DNA of 64,000 nucleotides from contig NZ_BQHR01000002.1 of assembly GCF_021601625.1 (NCBI RefSeq), positions 1 to 64,000 on the forward strand, in the 5' to 3' direction. The translations under genes and the position numbers were made by a program. Origin of the DNA: Pseudomonas paraglycinae (GTDB lineage Bacteria > Pseudomonadota > Gammaproteobacteria > Pseudomonadales > Pseudomonadaceae). Below, piece by piece: positions 7,686 through 16,482 of this stretch (the first letter of the stretch is position 1; every line of letters starts with the position of its first letter). Below the pieces are notes generated by a model that saw only the letters and a program-made list of their open reading frames with translations, was not told the DNA's origin and made no database searches.

Positions 7686-7877
7686 TCAACTGCGGGGCAG
7701 AATCGAACGATCCACCCTGACCGCGAGTTTGCCTGGGCCGGGCCTGACGTCGAAGGTCGCCTGGCCCTGAGCATCCACCGACGTGCGGGCGATGGCCACG
7801 CCGTCGCGCAGCAGTTGCAGCGGCGCACCTTTCATCGATTGGCCCGAGGCCAGTTCCAGTTTCAATTTAATCGTCAT
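7686..7877 (-). CDS. 63-aa beta-sandwich protein following the phospholipase C-like gene
   Basis: The ATG at 7877 follows AAGGAGC, which overlaps the stop region of the upstream phospholipase C-like gene 11 bp away, so the two are probably co-translated. The protein begins MTIKLKLELASGQSMKGAPL. Its pattern, a G.PL.L..DG..A.T..D..G.ATF core, is that of small Ig-like or carboxypeptidase-regulatory-type sandwiches. There is no signal peptide. Function is unknown. Confidence 0.72.
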   Translation of the reverse strand: MTIKLKLELASGQSMKGAPLQLLRDGVAIARTSVDAQGQATFDVRPGPGKLAVRVDRSILPRS

Positions 7878-7888
7878 CGAATCGCTCC

Positions 7889-9187
7889 TTAATTCGTGTT
7901 GCCGCTTGGGTGATAGTCCTTGAGCAGCAGGTAAGTGCTCCAGCCCCACCAGTCGTCGACGGTGGCAGTGTCGTTGAGGTTGTTGACGTCCTTGCGCCGC
8001 AGCACTTTGTTGTCCTGAAGGCGGAACAGTGGCGAGAAGTTGTTGGCCGGATCCAGCACGGCCGTCAGATCCGGCAGCCGTTGCAGCGCGTTGAAGGTGG
8101 TCGGCACATTGCCGCTGGAATACGCGGCATACACCTCGTCTGCCGAATCCTGCACCGCGAGAGTCACCTGATTGCGGTTGTCGGCGTCCGTGGCGTCGAA
8201 GTAGCGCTTGTCACCGAACGCCCGCCATTGCTCGCCATGGCCGTTACGCACCTTGAGGCCAAACTTGCTGTCTTCGTCGTGCATGAAGCGAGTGATGAGT
8301 GAACCCAGGTCGCTAGGTGTCACGGCGGCGGCCATGGCCTTGCGCGGCACCCGCAAATGCCCGGAAGAAAAAAGGTCGGTGAGGTAGTGGTCGGCGAACG
8401 CATTCATCGCGTAGGCCCGTTCCAGTCGCAGTTCGTCCTGACTGGCGTGGGCGGCTGCAGCGGTTTGCAGGGCGGCGGTGTGGCCGGCGATGTAGGCTTG
8501 GCGAGCCCATTCGCCGAAGTGGTCGGCGTTGTTCGCGGCCAGTTTCAGGTAGCGACCGAGCGGGAACAGGGCTGAGACAAAACTGCCGCCGCCAGTGATC
8601 TTGTTCCACTCTTCCGACAACGTATCTCCCAAAGCGTCATAAGCCTCATGGGGTTGTTTGCCGTCCTTGATCGCCTGTTTAACCGCGTCGATCTCTTTTT
8701 GCATGATTGCGAGAATTTGCGTCGCCTCGGTCTTCGAGGTCGTCAGCGCGGCGAGGCTGTCGAAGGCCGCCGTGAAGCGCTGAAGGCGATCGGCCGGGGT
8801 CGATCCTTCGTTGATCGGACGGTCGACGATTCCATAGAAATCACCACCCAGCGCCAGCACCTGGCCGTAGGTCAGCGCCAACCCGTTCGGCAGATGCAGC
8901 GGCACATTTTGCGCGAGCACCGGCTCGGAATTTTCAACGAAGCGCAGCCGGGTGTTATCGCCGATAGCCGTGTGTTCCGCGCCTTCGAAGCGTAACTGCG
9001 GTTTGCCTTTCAAGGCTTGAGCGGTCAGGGCGGTCACGGGTTCGACATCGCTGTGCGAGTCGGCGATGTGCAGCAACAGATGCGGATTTTCGGCACTGAA
9101 GGCGATGCCGCCGGGGGTGAAAAGGTCATCGAAACGGGCGATGACCGGTGTGGGTTTTTCAAGGCATTTTGTTAGTTGACCGGACAT
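7889..9187 (-). CDS. Zinc-dependent phospholipase C-like protein, first gene of an SOS-box operon
   Basis: A 432-aa protein; the ATG at 9187 follows AAGGAGAAAG. The central all-helical region (about 205-330) contains AFADHYLTDLFSSGHLRVPR. Its His267, Asp271 and His277 have the same spacing (+4, +10) as the zinc ligands His118, Asp122 and His128 of Bacillus cereus phospholipase C. Further candidates are Asp116 (GGDFYG), His223, His236 and His303 (MHDEDS). The N-terminal 100 residues look like a beta domain. There is no signal peptide, so export would need another route or cell lysis. The LexA box upstream and the lysis-like logic suggest a damage-induced toxin or bacteriocin-like enzyme. Activity is inferred from the motif only. 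Confidence 0.7.
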   Translation of the reverse strand: MSGQLTKCLEKPTPVIARFDDLFTPGGIAFSAENPHLLLHIADSHSDVEPVTALTAQALKGKPQLRFEGAEHTAIGDNTRLRFVENSEPVLAQNVPLHLPNGLALTYGQVLALGGDFYGIVDRPINEGSTPADRLQRFTAAFDSLAALTTSKTEATQILAIMQKEIDAVKQAIKDGKQPHEAYDALGDTLSEEWNKITGGGSFVSALFPLGRYLKLAANNADHFGEWARQAYIAGHTAALQTAAAAHASQDELRLERAYAMNAFADHYLTDLFSSGHLRVPRKAMAAAVTPSDLGSLITRFMHDEDSKFGLKVRNGHGEQWRAFGDKRYFDATDADNRNQVTLAVQDSADEVYAAYSSGNVPTTFNALQRLPDLTAVLDPANNFSPLFRLQDNKVLRRKDVNNLNDTATVDDWWGWSTYLLLKDYHPSGNTN

Positions 9188-9219
9188 TTCTTTCTCCTTG
9201 ATATGTCGTCGGTGGGTTT

Positions 9220-9251
9220 CTATTTAACTGTATGCATATACAGTTAAATAG
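9220..9251 (-). promoter_or_regulatory. Long palindrome containing a LexA (SOS) box
   Basis: 14-bp perfect arms (CTATTTAACTGTAT / ATACAGTTAAATAG) flank a 4-nt centre. The middle, CTGTATGCATATACAG (9228-9243), fits the LexA consensus CTG-N10-CAG with an alternating TA core as in Pseudomonas SOS genes. It lies about 40 bp upstream of the phospholipase C-like start codon, where a bound repressor would block transcription. A TTTAAC/TAAATA pair with a 16-bp spacer inside it could serve as -35/-10 on the minus strand. The arms extend beyond a usual LexA box, so a second regulator is possible. Confidence 0.8.
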
Positions 9252-9326
9252 AGCCTAGTCGAGAAATCTCCTACGTCAAAAAGAAATCTTGTCTGACAAA
9301 AAATGCCCTCCAGCGATGAAATGCAG

Positions 9327-9366
9327 TTGACGGTTATCTTTTAAGTTGTACGATGACCTACAACTT
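9327..9366 (+). promoter_or_regulatory. kdgD promoter with overlapping GntR/FadR-type operator
   Basis: TTGACG (9327-9332), a 16-bp spacer and TACGAT (9349-9354) form a sigma70-like promoter. A perfect inverted repeat, AAGTTGTA-N8-TACAACTT (9343-9366), covers its -10 region. FCD-type GntR regulators commonly bind TTGT...ACAA repeats, so this is the likely operator of the regulator at 5088-5834. The start codon of kdgD is 58 bp downstream of the repeat. Confidence 0.65.
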
Positions 9367-9423
9367 CGGCGAAGGCTGAATGGTCCACTCACAAAAAAAC
9401 GTTGCTACCAGGGTGTTCGAATA

Positions 9424-10335
9424 ATGAATCCACAAGAACTGAAGTCCATCCTCTCCGCCGGCCTGCTGTCGTTCCCGGTGACCGATTTCAATGCCCAGGG
9501 CGATTTCAACCGCGCTGGCTACATCAAACGCCTGGAATGGCTGGCCCCGTACGGTGCTTCAGCCCTGTTCGCCGCCGGTGGCACCGGTGAATTCTTCTCC
9601 TTGGCTGCCAGCGAATACTCGGAAATCATCAAGACTGCCGTCGACACCTGCGCCAGCAGCGTGCCGATCCTTGCCGGTGTCGGTGGTTCGACCCGCCAGG
9701 CCATCGAATACGCACAGGAGGCCGAGCGTCTGGGCGCCAAAGGTCTGTTGCTGCTGCCGCACTACCTGACCGAAGCCAGCCAGGACGGCGTTGCCGCCCA
9801 CGTTGAAGCCGTGTGCAAATCGGTGAACATCGGCGTGGTTGTGTACAACCGCAACGTCTGCCGCCTGACCGCGCCGCTGCTGGAACGTCTGGCCGAGCGC
9901 TGCCCGAACCTGATCGGTTACAAGGACGGTCTGGGCGATATCGAACTGATGGTGTCGATCCGTCGTCGCCTTGGCGATCGCTTCAGCTATCTCGGTGGTC
10001 TGCCGACCGCCGAAGTCTATGCCGCTGCCTACAAGGCCCTGGGCGTGCCGGTCTACTCGTCGGCGGTGTTCAACTTCATCCCGAAAACCGCGATGGACTT
10101 CTACCACGCGATTGCCCGCGAAGATCACGCCACCGTCGGCAAGATCATCGACGACTTCTTCCTGCCGTACCTGGACATCCGCAACCGCAAGGCCGGTTAC
10201 GCCGTGAGCATCGTCAAGGCAGGCGCCAAGATCGCCGGCTATGACGCAGGCCCGGTGCGTGCGCCGCTGACCGACCTGACCGGCGAAGAGTACGAAATGC
10301 TCGCCGCGCTGATCGACAAGCAAGGTGCGCAGTAA
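9424..10335 (+). CDS. kdgD: 5-dehydro-4-deoxyglucarate dehydratase
   Basis: A 303-aa TIM-barrel enzyme of the DapA/NAL class that dehydrates and decarboxylates 5-dehydro-4-deoxy-D-glucarate to 2-oxoglutarate semialdehyde. It starts [22 protein letters not shown], characteristic of KdgD. The Schiff-base lysine is in [10 protein letters not shown] (about residue 167), and the conserved Tyr lies in [12 protein letters not shown] chose the ATG at 9424; earlier in-frame codons run into the operator. It heads the glucarate/galactarate cluster, and its product feeds the next gene. Confidence 0.93.
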   Translation: MNPQELKSILSAGLLSFPVTDFNAQGDFNRAGYIKRLEWLAPYGASALFAAGGTGEFFSLAASEYSEIIKTAVDTCASSVPILAGVGGSTRQAIEYAQEAERLGAKGLLLLPHYLTEASQDGVAAHVEAVCKSVNIGVVVYNRNVCRLTAPLLERLAERCPNLIGYKDGLGDIELMVSIRRRLGDRFSYLGGLPTAEVYAAAYKALGVPVYSSAVFNFIPKTAMDFYHAIAREDHATVGKIIDDFFLPYLDIRNRKAGYAVSIVKAGAKIAGYDAGPVRAPLTDLTGEEYEMLAALIDKQGAQ

Positions 10336-10350
10336 CACAACTCTATAAAC

Positions 10351-10378
10351 AAGGCCGCTGAGCGATCAGCGGCCTTTT
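10351..10378 (+). terminator. Hairpin between kdgD and the aldehyde dehydrogenase gene
   Basis: An 11-bp stem, AAGGCCGCTGA / TCAGCGGCCTT, with a GCGA loop is followed by only a short T run. It is probably a partial terminator or mRNA-stabilising hairpin, since the downstream pathway genes run in the same direction without an obvious new promoter. Confidence 0.7.
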
Positions 10379-10396
10379 GCGTCAGGAGAATGATTC

Positions 10397-11836
10397 GTGA
10401 CCAAGCGCTATGACAACTACATCAACGGTGAATGGGTCGCCGGTAACGATTACTCGGCGAACATCAACCCGTCCGAACTGAGCGACACCATCGGCGATTA
10501 CGCCAAGGCTGACCTGGCTCAGGTCAACGCCGCCATCGACGCCGCCCGCGCCGCGTTTCCGGCGTGGTCGACCTCGGGCATTCAGGCCCGTCACGACTCG
10601 CTGGACAAAGTCGGCACCGAAATCCTCGCCCGTCGCGAAGAGCTCGGCACCCTGCTGGCCCGGGAAGAGGGCAAGACCCTGCCCGAAGCCATCGGCGAAG
10701 TGACCCGCGCCGGCAACATCTTCAAGTTCTTCGCTGGCGAGTGCCTGCGCCTGTCCGGCGACTACGTGCCGTCGGTGCGCCCGGGCGTCAACGTAGAAGT
10801 CACTCGCGAAGCGCTCGGTGTGGTCGGCCTGATCACCCCGTGGAACTTCCCGATTGCCATCCCGTCGTGGAAAATCGCACCGGCCCTGGCCTACGGCAAC
10901 TGCGTGGTATTGAAGCCAGCAGATCTGGTACCGGGTTGCGCCTGGGCCCTGGCTGAAATCATCTCCCGCGCAGGTTTCCCTGCCGGCGTGTTCAACCTGG
11001 TCATGGGCAGCGGTCGCGTGGTCGGTGAAGCGCTGGTCAACAGCCCGAAAGTCGATGGCATCAGCTTCACTGGCTCCGTCGGTGTGGGCCGTCAGATCGC
11101 CGTCAACTGCGTGTCGCGCCAGGCCAAGGTTCAGCTGGAAATGGGCGGCAAGAACCCGCAGATCATTCTCGACGACGCTGACCTCAAGCAGGCGGTCGAG
11201 CTGTCGGTGCAGAGCGCGTTCTACTCGACCGGCCAGCGTTGCACGGCTTCGAGCCGACTGATCGTTACCGCCGGGATTCACGACAAGTTCGTCGAAGCCA
11301 TGGCCGAGCGCATGAAGTCGATCAAGGTCGGCCACGCGCTGAAGGCCGGTACCGACATCGGTCCGGTGGTCTCGCAAGCGCAGCTTGAGCAGGATCTGAA
11401 ATACATCGACATCGGTCAGTCCGAAGGTGCGCGCGTAGTCAGTGGCGGTGGTCTGGTGACCTGCGACACCGAGGGCTACTTCCTCGCGCCGACTCTGTTT
11501 GCCGACAGCGAAGCGTCGATGCGCATCAGCCGCGAAGAGATCTTCGGCCCGGTGGCCAACATCGTCCGCGTGGCCGATTACGAGGCTGCACTGGCCATGG
11601 CCAACGACACCGAATTCGGTCTGTCGGCGGGTATCGCCACCACGTCGCTGAAGTACGCCAACCACTTCAAGCGTCATTCCCAGGCCGGGATGGTGATGGT
11701 CAACCTGCCGACCGCCGGTGTGGATTACCACGTTCCGTTCGGTGGCCGTAAGGGTTCATCCTATGGCTCACGTGAGCAAGGCCGCTATGCGCAAGAGTTC
11801 TACACGGTCGTGAAGACCAGCTACATCGGTTCGTAA
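10397..11836 (+). CDS. 2-oxoglutarate semialdehyde (2,5-dioxovalerate) dehydrogenase
   Basis: A 479-aa NAD(P)-dependent aldehyde dehydrogenase. The start is GTG, preceded by AGGAGAA; an ATG seven bases upstream is out of frame. Diagnostic motifs are [20 protein letters not shown], the [13 protein letters not shown] cofactor loop, [10 protein letters not shown] with the general base Glu, and the catalytic Cys in [11 protein letters not shown] (about residue 281). Coming between kdgD and garD, it should oxidise the KdgD product to 2-oxoglutarate, the last step into the TCA cycle. Substrate assignment comes from context; the family alone would only say aldehyde dehydrogenase. Confidence 0.9.
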   Translation: MTKRYDNYINGEWVAGNDYSANINPSELSDTIGDYAKADLAQVNAAIDAARAAFPAWSTSGIQARHDSLDKVGTEILARREELGTLLAREEGKTLPEAIGEVTRAGNIFKFFAGECLRLSGDYVPSVRPGVNVEVTREALGVVGLITPWNFPIAIPSWKIAPALAYGNCVVLKPADLVPGCAWALAEIISRAGFPAGVFNLVMGSGRVVGEALVNSPKVDGISFTGSVGVGRQIAVNCVSRQAKVQLEMGGKNPQIILDDADLKQAVELSVQSAFYSTGQRCTASSRLIVTAGIHDKFVEAMAERMKSIKVGHALKAGTDIGPVVSQAQLEQDLKYIDIGQSEGARVVSGGGLVTCDTEGYFLAPTLFADSEASMRISREEIFGPVANIVRVADYEAALAMANDTEFGLSAGIATTSLKYANHFKRHSQAGMVMVNLPTAGVDYHVPFGGRKGSSYGSREQGRYAQEFYTVVKTSYIGS

Positions 11837-11846
11837 ATCGCTGCAC

Positions 11847-11879
11847 CCGCGCCGGGCCTTCGCCTGAGGCCCTGCGCGG
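11847..11879 (+). other. GC-rich hairpin after the aldehyde dehydrogenase gene
   Basis: CCGCGCCGGGCC and GGCCCTGCGCGG can pair with one mismatch around a 9-nt loop. No T-tract follows, so it may protect or attenuate the polycistronic mRNA rather than end it. Confidence 0.5.
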
Positions 11880-11935
11880 CACAAGACCAAAGAATGTTTT
11901 ACCCGCATAAAAATAATCAGTGGGAGTACATCTAC

Positions 11936-13300
11936 ATGCAATCGTCCAAGCCGACTCACGTCCGCTATTTGATCCTGCTCATGCTGTTTTTGGTGACCAC
12001 GATCAACTACGCCGACCGCGCCACCATCGCGATCGCCGGTTCCAGTTTGCAAAAAGACCTCGGCATCGACGCGGTCACCCTCGGCTACATCTTCTCTGCA
12101 TTCGGTTGGGCCTACGTGGCCGGGCAAATCCCCGGCGGCTGGCTGCTCGATCGCTTCGGCTCGAAAAAAGTCTATGCCCTGAGCATTTTCACCTGGTCGC
12201 TGTTCACCGTGCTGCAAGGCTTCGTCGGTGAGTTCGGCATGTCCACGGCCATCGTCGCGCTGTTCATGTTGCGCTTCCTGGTCGGTCTGGCCGAGGCGCC
12301 ATCGTTCCCCGGCAACGCCCGTATCGTCGCGGCCTGGTTCCCGACCGCTGAACGCGGTACCGCTTCGGCGATCTTCAACTCCGCGCAATACTTCGCGACC
12401 GTGCTGTTCGCACCGCTGATGGGCTGGATCGTGTTCTCCTTTGGCTGGGAGCACGTGTTCATCGTCATGGGCCTGCTCGGTATCGTGTTCTCGCTGGTCT
12501 GGCTGAAGGTTATCCACAGCCCGCGCCAACACCCGATGGCCAACGAAACGGAAGTGAAGTTCATCGCCGACAACGGCGGCATGGTCGACATGGACCAGAA
12601 ACAAGGCAAAAAGGCAGACGGCCCGAAATGGGATTACATCCGCCAGCTGCTGACCAACCGCATGATGCTCGGCGTGTACCTGGGCCAGTACTGCATCAAC
12701 GGCATCACCTATTTCTTCCTGACCTGGTTCCCGGTGTACCTGGTGCAGGAACGCGGCATGACCATCCTCAAGGCCGGTTTCATTGCTTCGTTGCCAGCGA
12801 TCTGCGGTTTTATCGGCGGCGTCCTCGGCGGGGTGATTTCCGATTATCTGCTGCGCAAGGGCCATTCGCTGACCTTCGCCCGCAAGGCGCCGATCATTGC
12901 CGGTCTGCTGGTTTCGAGCAGCATCGTGGCCTGCAACTATGTCGACGTTGAATGGATGGTGGTGGGCTTCATGGCCCTGGCATTCTTCGGCAAAGGCGTG
13001 GGCGCGCTGGGCTGGGCGGTGGTCTCCGACACTTCGCCAAAACAGATCGCCGGTCTGAGCGGGGGCCTGTTCAACACCTTCGGCAACATCGCCTCGATCA
13101 CCACTCCGATCGTCATCGGCTACATCATCAGCTCCACCGGTTCGTTCAAATGGGCGCTGGTGTTCGTCGGCGCCAACGCGCTGGTGGCGGTGTTCAGCTA
13201 CCTGGTGATCGTCGGCCCGATCAAGCGTGTGGTCCTGAAAGAGCCGCCAACCAACGGTGGTTCCGAAGCGGCTGGTAAATTGTCTCAAGCGCATTCCTGA
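11936..13300 (+). CDS. MFS glucarate/galactarate permease (GudP/GarP type)
   Basis: A 454-aa transporter of the anion:cation symporter subfamily. I chose the ATG at 11936 ([14 protein letters not shown]), preceded by GGGAG. The start codon at 11894 would add a charged leader not seen in the family. It shows 12 hydrophobic segments, the [13 protein letters not shown] motif in helix 1, the cytoplasmic [12 protein letters not shown] loop and [19 protein letters not shown], all typical of hexarate and phthalate permeases. Lying between the dehydrogenase and garD, it probably imports glucarate and galactarate into the cytoplasm. Confidence 0.88.
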   Translation: MQSSKPTHVRYLILLMLFLVTTINYADRATIAIAGSSLQKDLGIDAVTLGYIFSAFGWAYVAGQIPGGWLLDRFGSKKVYALSIFTWSLFTVLQGFVGEFGMSTAIVALFMLRFLVGLAEAPSFPGNARIVAAWFPTAERGTASAIFNSAQYFATVLFAPLMGWIVFSFGWEHVFIVMGLLGIVFSLVWLKVIHSPRQHPMANETEVKFIADNGGMVDMDQKQGKKADGPKWDYIRQLLTNRMMLGVYLGQYCINGITYFFLTWFPVYLVQERGMTILKAGFIASLPAICGFIGGVLGGVISDYLLRKGHSLTFARKAPIIAGLLVSSSIVACNYVDVEWMVVGFMALAFFGKGVGALGWAVVSDTSPKQIAGLSGGLFNTFGNIASITTPIVIGYIISSTGSFKWALVFVGANALVAVFSYLVIVGPIKRVVLKEPPTNGGSEAAGKLSQAHS

Positions 13301-13311
13301 GGAGCGGCGTC

Positions 13312-14865
13312 ATGCAGTTGATTGAACATTCCGACTCGCCGCGCTACATCCGCCTGCACGAGCGGGACAACGTAGTGGTAGTGGTGAACGACCAGGGCGT
13401 GCCGGCCGGCACCGCATTTGCCGATGGCCTGGTGACGGTGGATTTTGTACCGCAGAGTCACAAGGTCAGCCTCGTGGACATTCCCGAGGGCGGCACGGTG
13501 ATTCGCTACGGCCAGATCATCGGCTACGCGTTGCAGCCGATTCCCCGTGGCAGTTGGGTCAGGGAAGATCAACTGCGCATGCCGACCGCGCCGCCGCTGG
13601 ACAGCCTACCGCTGTCCACTGATGTGCCGGCCGCGCAGGCTCCGCTGGAAGGCTTCACGTTCGAGGGTTATCGCAACGCCGACGGCACCGTCGGCACGCG
13701 CAACATCCTCGGGATCACCACCACCGTGCAGTGCGTCACCGGGGTACTGGATCACGCGGTGAAGCGGATCAAGGACGAACTGTTGCCCAAGTACCCGCAC
13801 GTCGATGACGTGGTGGCGCTGACCCACAGTTACGGTTGCGGCGTGGCCATCACGGCCACCGACGCTTACATCCCGATCCGCACCGTGCGCAATCTGGCGC
13901 GCAACCCGAACCTCGGTGGCGAGGCGCTGGTGATCAGCCTGGGCTGCGAGAAATTGCAGGCGGGGCAGGTGATGCACGAGGACGATGCGTCGGTGGATCT
14001 GAGCGAGCCGTGGCTGTATCGCTTGCAGGATTCCAGTCACGGTTTCACCGAGATGATCGAGCAGATCATGGAACTGGCCGAAGTCCGCCTGAAGAAACTC
14101 GACCAGCGTCGCCGCGAAACCGTGCCGGCGTCGGAGCTGATCCTCGGCATGCAGTGCGGCGGCAGCGATGCGTTTTCCGGGATCACCGCCAACCCGGCGC
14201 TCGGTTATGCCTCGGACTTGCTGCTGCGGGCGGGGGCGACGGTGATGTTTTCCGAAGTCACCGAAGTGCGCGATGCGATCTACCTGCTGACCTCACGGGC
14301 CCAGACCAAAACCGTTGCCGAGGAACTGGTGCGCGAGATGGACTGGTACGACCGTTACCTGGCCAAGGGCGAAGCGGATCGCAGCGCCAACACCACGCCG
14401 GGCAACAAGAAGGGCGGGCTGTCGAACATTGTCGAGAAGTCCTTGGGCTCGATCGTGAAGTCCGGCAGCAGTGCGATCAGCGGCGTGCTCGGCCCTGGGG
14501 AACGTTTCAAGCAGAAGGGGTTGATTTTCTGTGCAACGCCGGCGAGTGATTTTGTCTGCGGTACGTTGCAACTGGCGGCGGGGATGAATCTGCATGTGTT
14601 CACTACCGGTCGTGGCACGCCTTATGGGTTGGCGATGGCGCCGGTGGTGAAGGTCTCGACCCGTACGGAGCTGGCTCAGCGTTGGCCGGATCTGATCGAT
14701 ATCGATGCCGGGCGGATTGCTACCGGTCGCGCATCCATCGAGGAGTTGGGCTGGGAGTTGTTCCACTACTACCTGGATGTGGCGAGCGGCAAGCAGCAGA
14801 CGTGGGCGGAGAAGCACAAGCTGCATAACGACATTACGTTGTTCAATCCGGCGCCGATTACTTGA
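13312..14865 (+). CDS. garD: Galactarate dehydratase
   Basis: A 517-aa enzyme that removes water from galactarate to give 5-dehydro-4-deoxyglucarate, the KdgD substrate. The N-terminal 90 residues form a SAF-like domain ([20 protein letters not shown]). The rest is the UxaA/GarD catalytic region with [50 protein letters not shown] and [15 protein letters not shown], which contain the conserved Cys and His ligands. The length is usual for GarD. It starts 12 bp after the permease stop with GAGGAG upstream and closes the catabolic cluster. Confidence 0.94.
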   Translation: MQLIEHSDSPRYIRLHERDNVVVVVNDQGVPAGTAFADGLVTVDFVPQSHKVSLVDIPEGGTVIRYGQIIGYALQPIPRGSWVREDQLRMPTAPPLDSLPLSTDVPAAQAPLEGFTFEGYRNADGTVGTRNILGITTTVQCVTGVLDHAVKRIKDELLPKYPHVDDVVALTHSYGCGVAITATDAYIPIRTVRNLARNPNLGGEALVISLGCEKLQAGQVMHEDDASVDLSEPWLYRLQDSSHGFTEMIEQIMELAEVRLKKLDQRRRETVPASELILGMQCGGSDAFSGITANPALGYASDLLLRAGATVMFSEVTEVRDAIYLLTSRAQTKTVAEELVREMDWYDRYLAKGEADRSANTTPGNKKGGLSNIVEKSLGSIVKSGSSAISGVLGPGERFKQKGLIFCATPASDFVCGTLQLAAGMNLHVFTTGRGTPYGLAMAPVVKVSTRTELAQRWPDLIDIDAGRIATGRASIEELGWELFHYYLDVASGKQQTWAEKHKLHNDITLFNPAPIT

Positions 14866-14911
14866 TCGTTGAGTGTTCGGCTTGAGGGATGTGGTGTCAG
14901 CACTGGCCATG

Positions 14912-15087
14912 CCCTCACCCCAGCCCTCTCCCGGGGGGAGAGGGAGCTGACCGAGTTGTCTTTCGTTTTACATCGACCTGAAAAATCGAGTTGATTATGG
15001 ATTCGGCGACGTAGTTTCAGGTCGATAATTTTCTGGAGCATCCCCGGATCAGTTCCCTCTCCCTCCGGGAGAGGGTTAGGGTGAGGG
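14912..15087. repeat. Nested palindromic, MITE-like intergenic repeat
   Basis: The outer inverted ends (CCCTCACC...CTCTCCC at 14912 and the matching GGGAGAGGGTTAGGGTGAGGG-type end at 15067-15087) enclose a second perfect inverted repeat, ATCGACCTGAAA (14972-14983) / TTTCAGGTCGAT (15015-15026). The outer ends are known to me as a frequent extragenic motif in Pseudomonas genomes. There is no coding sequence inside. It fills the gap between garD and the AEC transporter. Confidence 0.8.
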
Positions 15088-15150
15088 GCTTTTGAAGGTT
15101 TTGGCTTATCATTAGCCCCCTAACGACGCTCACCTCCAAGGCTCCCCGGC

Positions 15151-16092
15151 ATGCTGGCAATCTTCCTCGAAACCCTGAACATCACCGCGCCGGTGTTTGC
15201 CATGCTGTTTCTCGGTGTGCTGCTCAAGCGCATCGACTGGATCAACGACAACTTCATCCACACGGCATCGTCGCTGGTGTTCAACGTCACCATGCCGGCG
15301 CTGCTGTTTCTCGGCATCCTGCATGCCGACCTGCACGCGGCACTGCAACCGGCGCTGCTGATCTATTTCGCCCTCGCCACGCTGGTCAGTTTTGCCGTGG
15401 CCTGGGGCTGGGCGATTTTCCGTTGTCCGCGTGAAGATCGCGGCATCTACACCCAAGGTGCGTTTCGCGGCAACAACGGGGTGATCGGCCTGGCGCTGGC
15501 GGCGAGTATGTACGGCGACTACGGGATTTCCCTCGGAGCGATTCTCGCAGCGCTGGTGATCCTCTTCTACAACACCCTGTCGACCATCGTGCTGGCGGTC
15601 TACAGCCCGGTGATCAAGTCCGATCCGTGGAGCATCTGCAAAAGCGTGGTCAGCAATCCGCTGATCATCAGCGTGATCGCGGCAGCGCCGTTCGCTTATT
15701 TCAAGATCGGTCTGCCGGGCTGGCTGGAAACCTCCGGCCAATACCTGGCTCAAACCACATTGCCGCTGGCGCTGATCTGTATTGGCGGCACGCTGTCGCT
15801 GGCGGCGCTGCGCAAGAGCGGCAACATGGCGCTCAGTTCGAGTCTGGTGAAGATGATCGGCCTGCCGGTGATCGCCACGCTGGGCGCATGGCTGTGGGGC
15901 TTTCGCGGGGCGGAGCTGGGGATTCTGTTCCTGTACTTCGGCAGCCCAACCGCCGCCGCCAGTTTTGTCATGGCCCGTGCGGCCCAGGGCAATCATGAAC
16001 TGGCGGCGGCGATCATCGTGCTGACCACGTTGATGGCGGCGATCACCACCAACATCGGGATCTTCTTTCTGCAGTGGGGCGGGTGGATCTGA
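15151..16092 (+). CDS. AEC (auxin efflux carrier) family transporter
   Basis: A 313-aa inner-membrane protein with about ten hydrophobic helices in two halves. It starts MLAIFLETLNITAPVFAMLFLGVLLKRI, with the conserved FRGNNGVIGLALA motif near residue 107 and the C-terminal FLYFGSPTAAASFVMARAAQG motif of the AEC/bile-symporter-like fold. Bacterial members carry malate, malonate and other organic anions; the substrate here is unknown. It follows the galactarate cluster in the same direction, but a repeat separates them, so linkage is uncertain. Confidence 0.85.
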   Translation: MLAIFLETLNITAPVFAMLFLGVLLKRIDWINDNFIHTASSLVFNVTMPALLFLGILHADLHAALQPALLIYFALATLVSFAVAWGWAIFRCPREDRGIYTQGAFRGNNGVIGLALAASMYGDYGISLGAILAALVILFYNTLSTIVLAVYSPVIKSDPWSICKSVVSNPLIISVIAAAPFAYFKIGLPGWLETSGQYLAQTTLPLALICIGGTLSLAALRKSGNMALSSSLVKMIGLPVIATLGAWLWGFRGAELGILFLYFGSPTAAASFVMARAAQGNHELAAAIIVLTTLMAAITTNIGIFFLQWGGWI

Positions 16093-16101
16093 GGCCGGCG
16101 G

Positions 16102-16482
16102 TTACTCAGGCTTCTGGTAACTGTCGATCACTTCCTGCGCCGCGCGGAACGCATCGATCGCCGCCGGCACGCCGGCGTACACCGCGCAATGCAGCAGCGC
16201 TTCGCGGATCTCATCGACCGTGCAGCCATTGTTCAACGCACCGCGCACGTGGCCCTTCAATTCCTGCGGGCACTTCAACGCGGTCAGCGCGGCGAGGGTG
16301 ATCAGGCTGCGGGTTTTCAGCGGCAAACCTTCGCGATTCCACACGCCGCCCCAGGCGTGTTCGTTGACGAAATCCTGCAACGGTTGGGTGAACTCGGTGG
16401 CGTTGCCCAGCGCGCGGTCGACAAACGCGTCACCCATTACCTGGCGGCGGACTTCAACCCCGGATTTCTTCGATTCGGTCAT
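16102..16482 (-). CDS. Carboxymuconolactone decarboxylase family protein
   Basis: A 126-aa protein with the complete CMD fold: GVWNREGLPLKTRSLITLAALTAL, CPQELKGHVRGALNNGCTVDEIREALLHCAVYAGVPAAIDAFRAA. It lacks the CxxC pair of AhpD-type peroxidatic members and looks closer to the PcaC-type decarboxylases. The rest of a protocatechuate pathway is not nearby, so a true PcaC role is not supported. Its ATG overlaps the stop of the antiporter gene by 4 bp (ATGA), with AGGGAT upstream, which indicates translational coupling to that gene. Confidence 0.85.
   Translation of the reverse strand: MTESKKSGVEVRRQVMGDAFVDRALGNATEFTQPLQDFVNEHAWGGVWNREGLPLKTRSLITLAALTALKCPQELKGHVRGALNNGCTVDEIREALLHCAVYAGVPAAIDAFRAAQEVIDSYQKPE

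Noticed and set aside
5842-9251. Prophage or integrative element
   Set aside because: No integrase, terminase, structural gene or att-like direct repeat at both edges. The only repeat is the internal 870-bp duplication.
10382-11731. 449-codon minus-strand frame opposite the aldehyde dehydrogenase
   Set aside because: Shadow of a gene with clear catalytic motifs on the plus strand.
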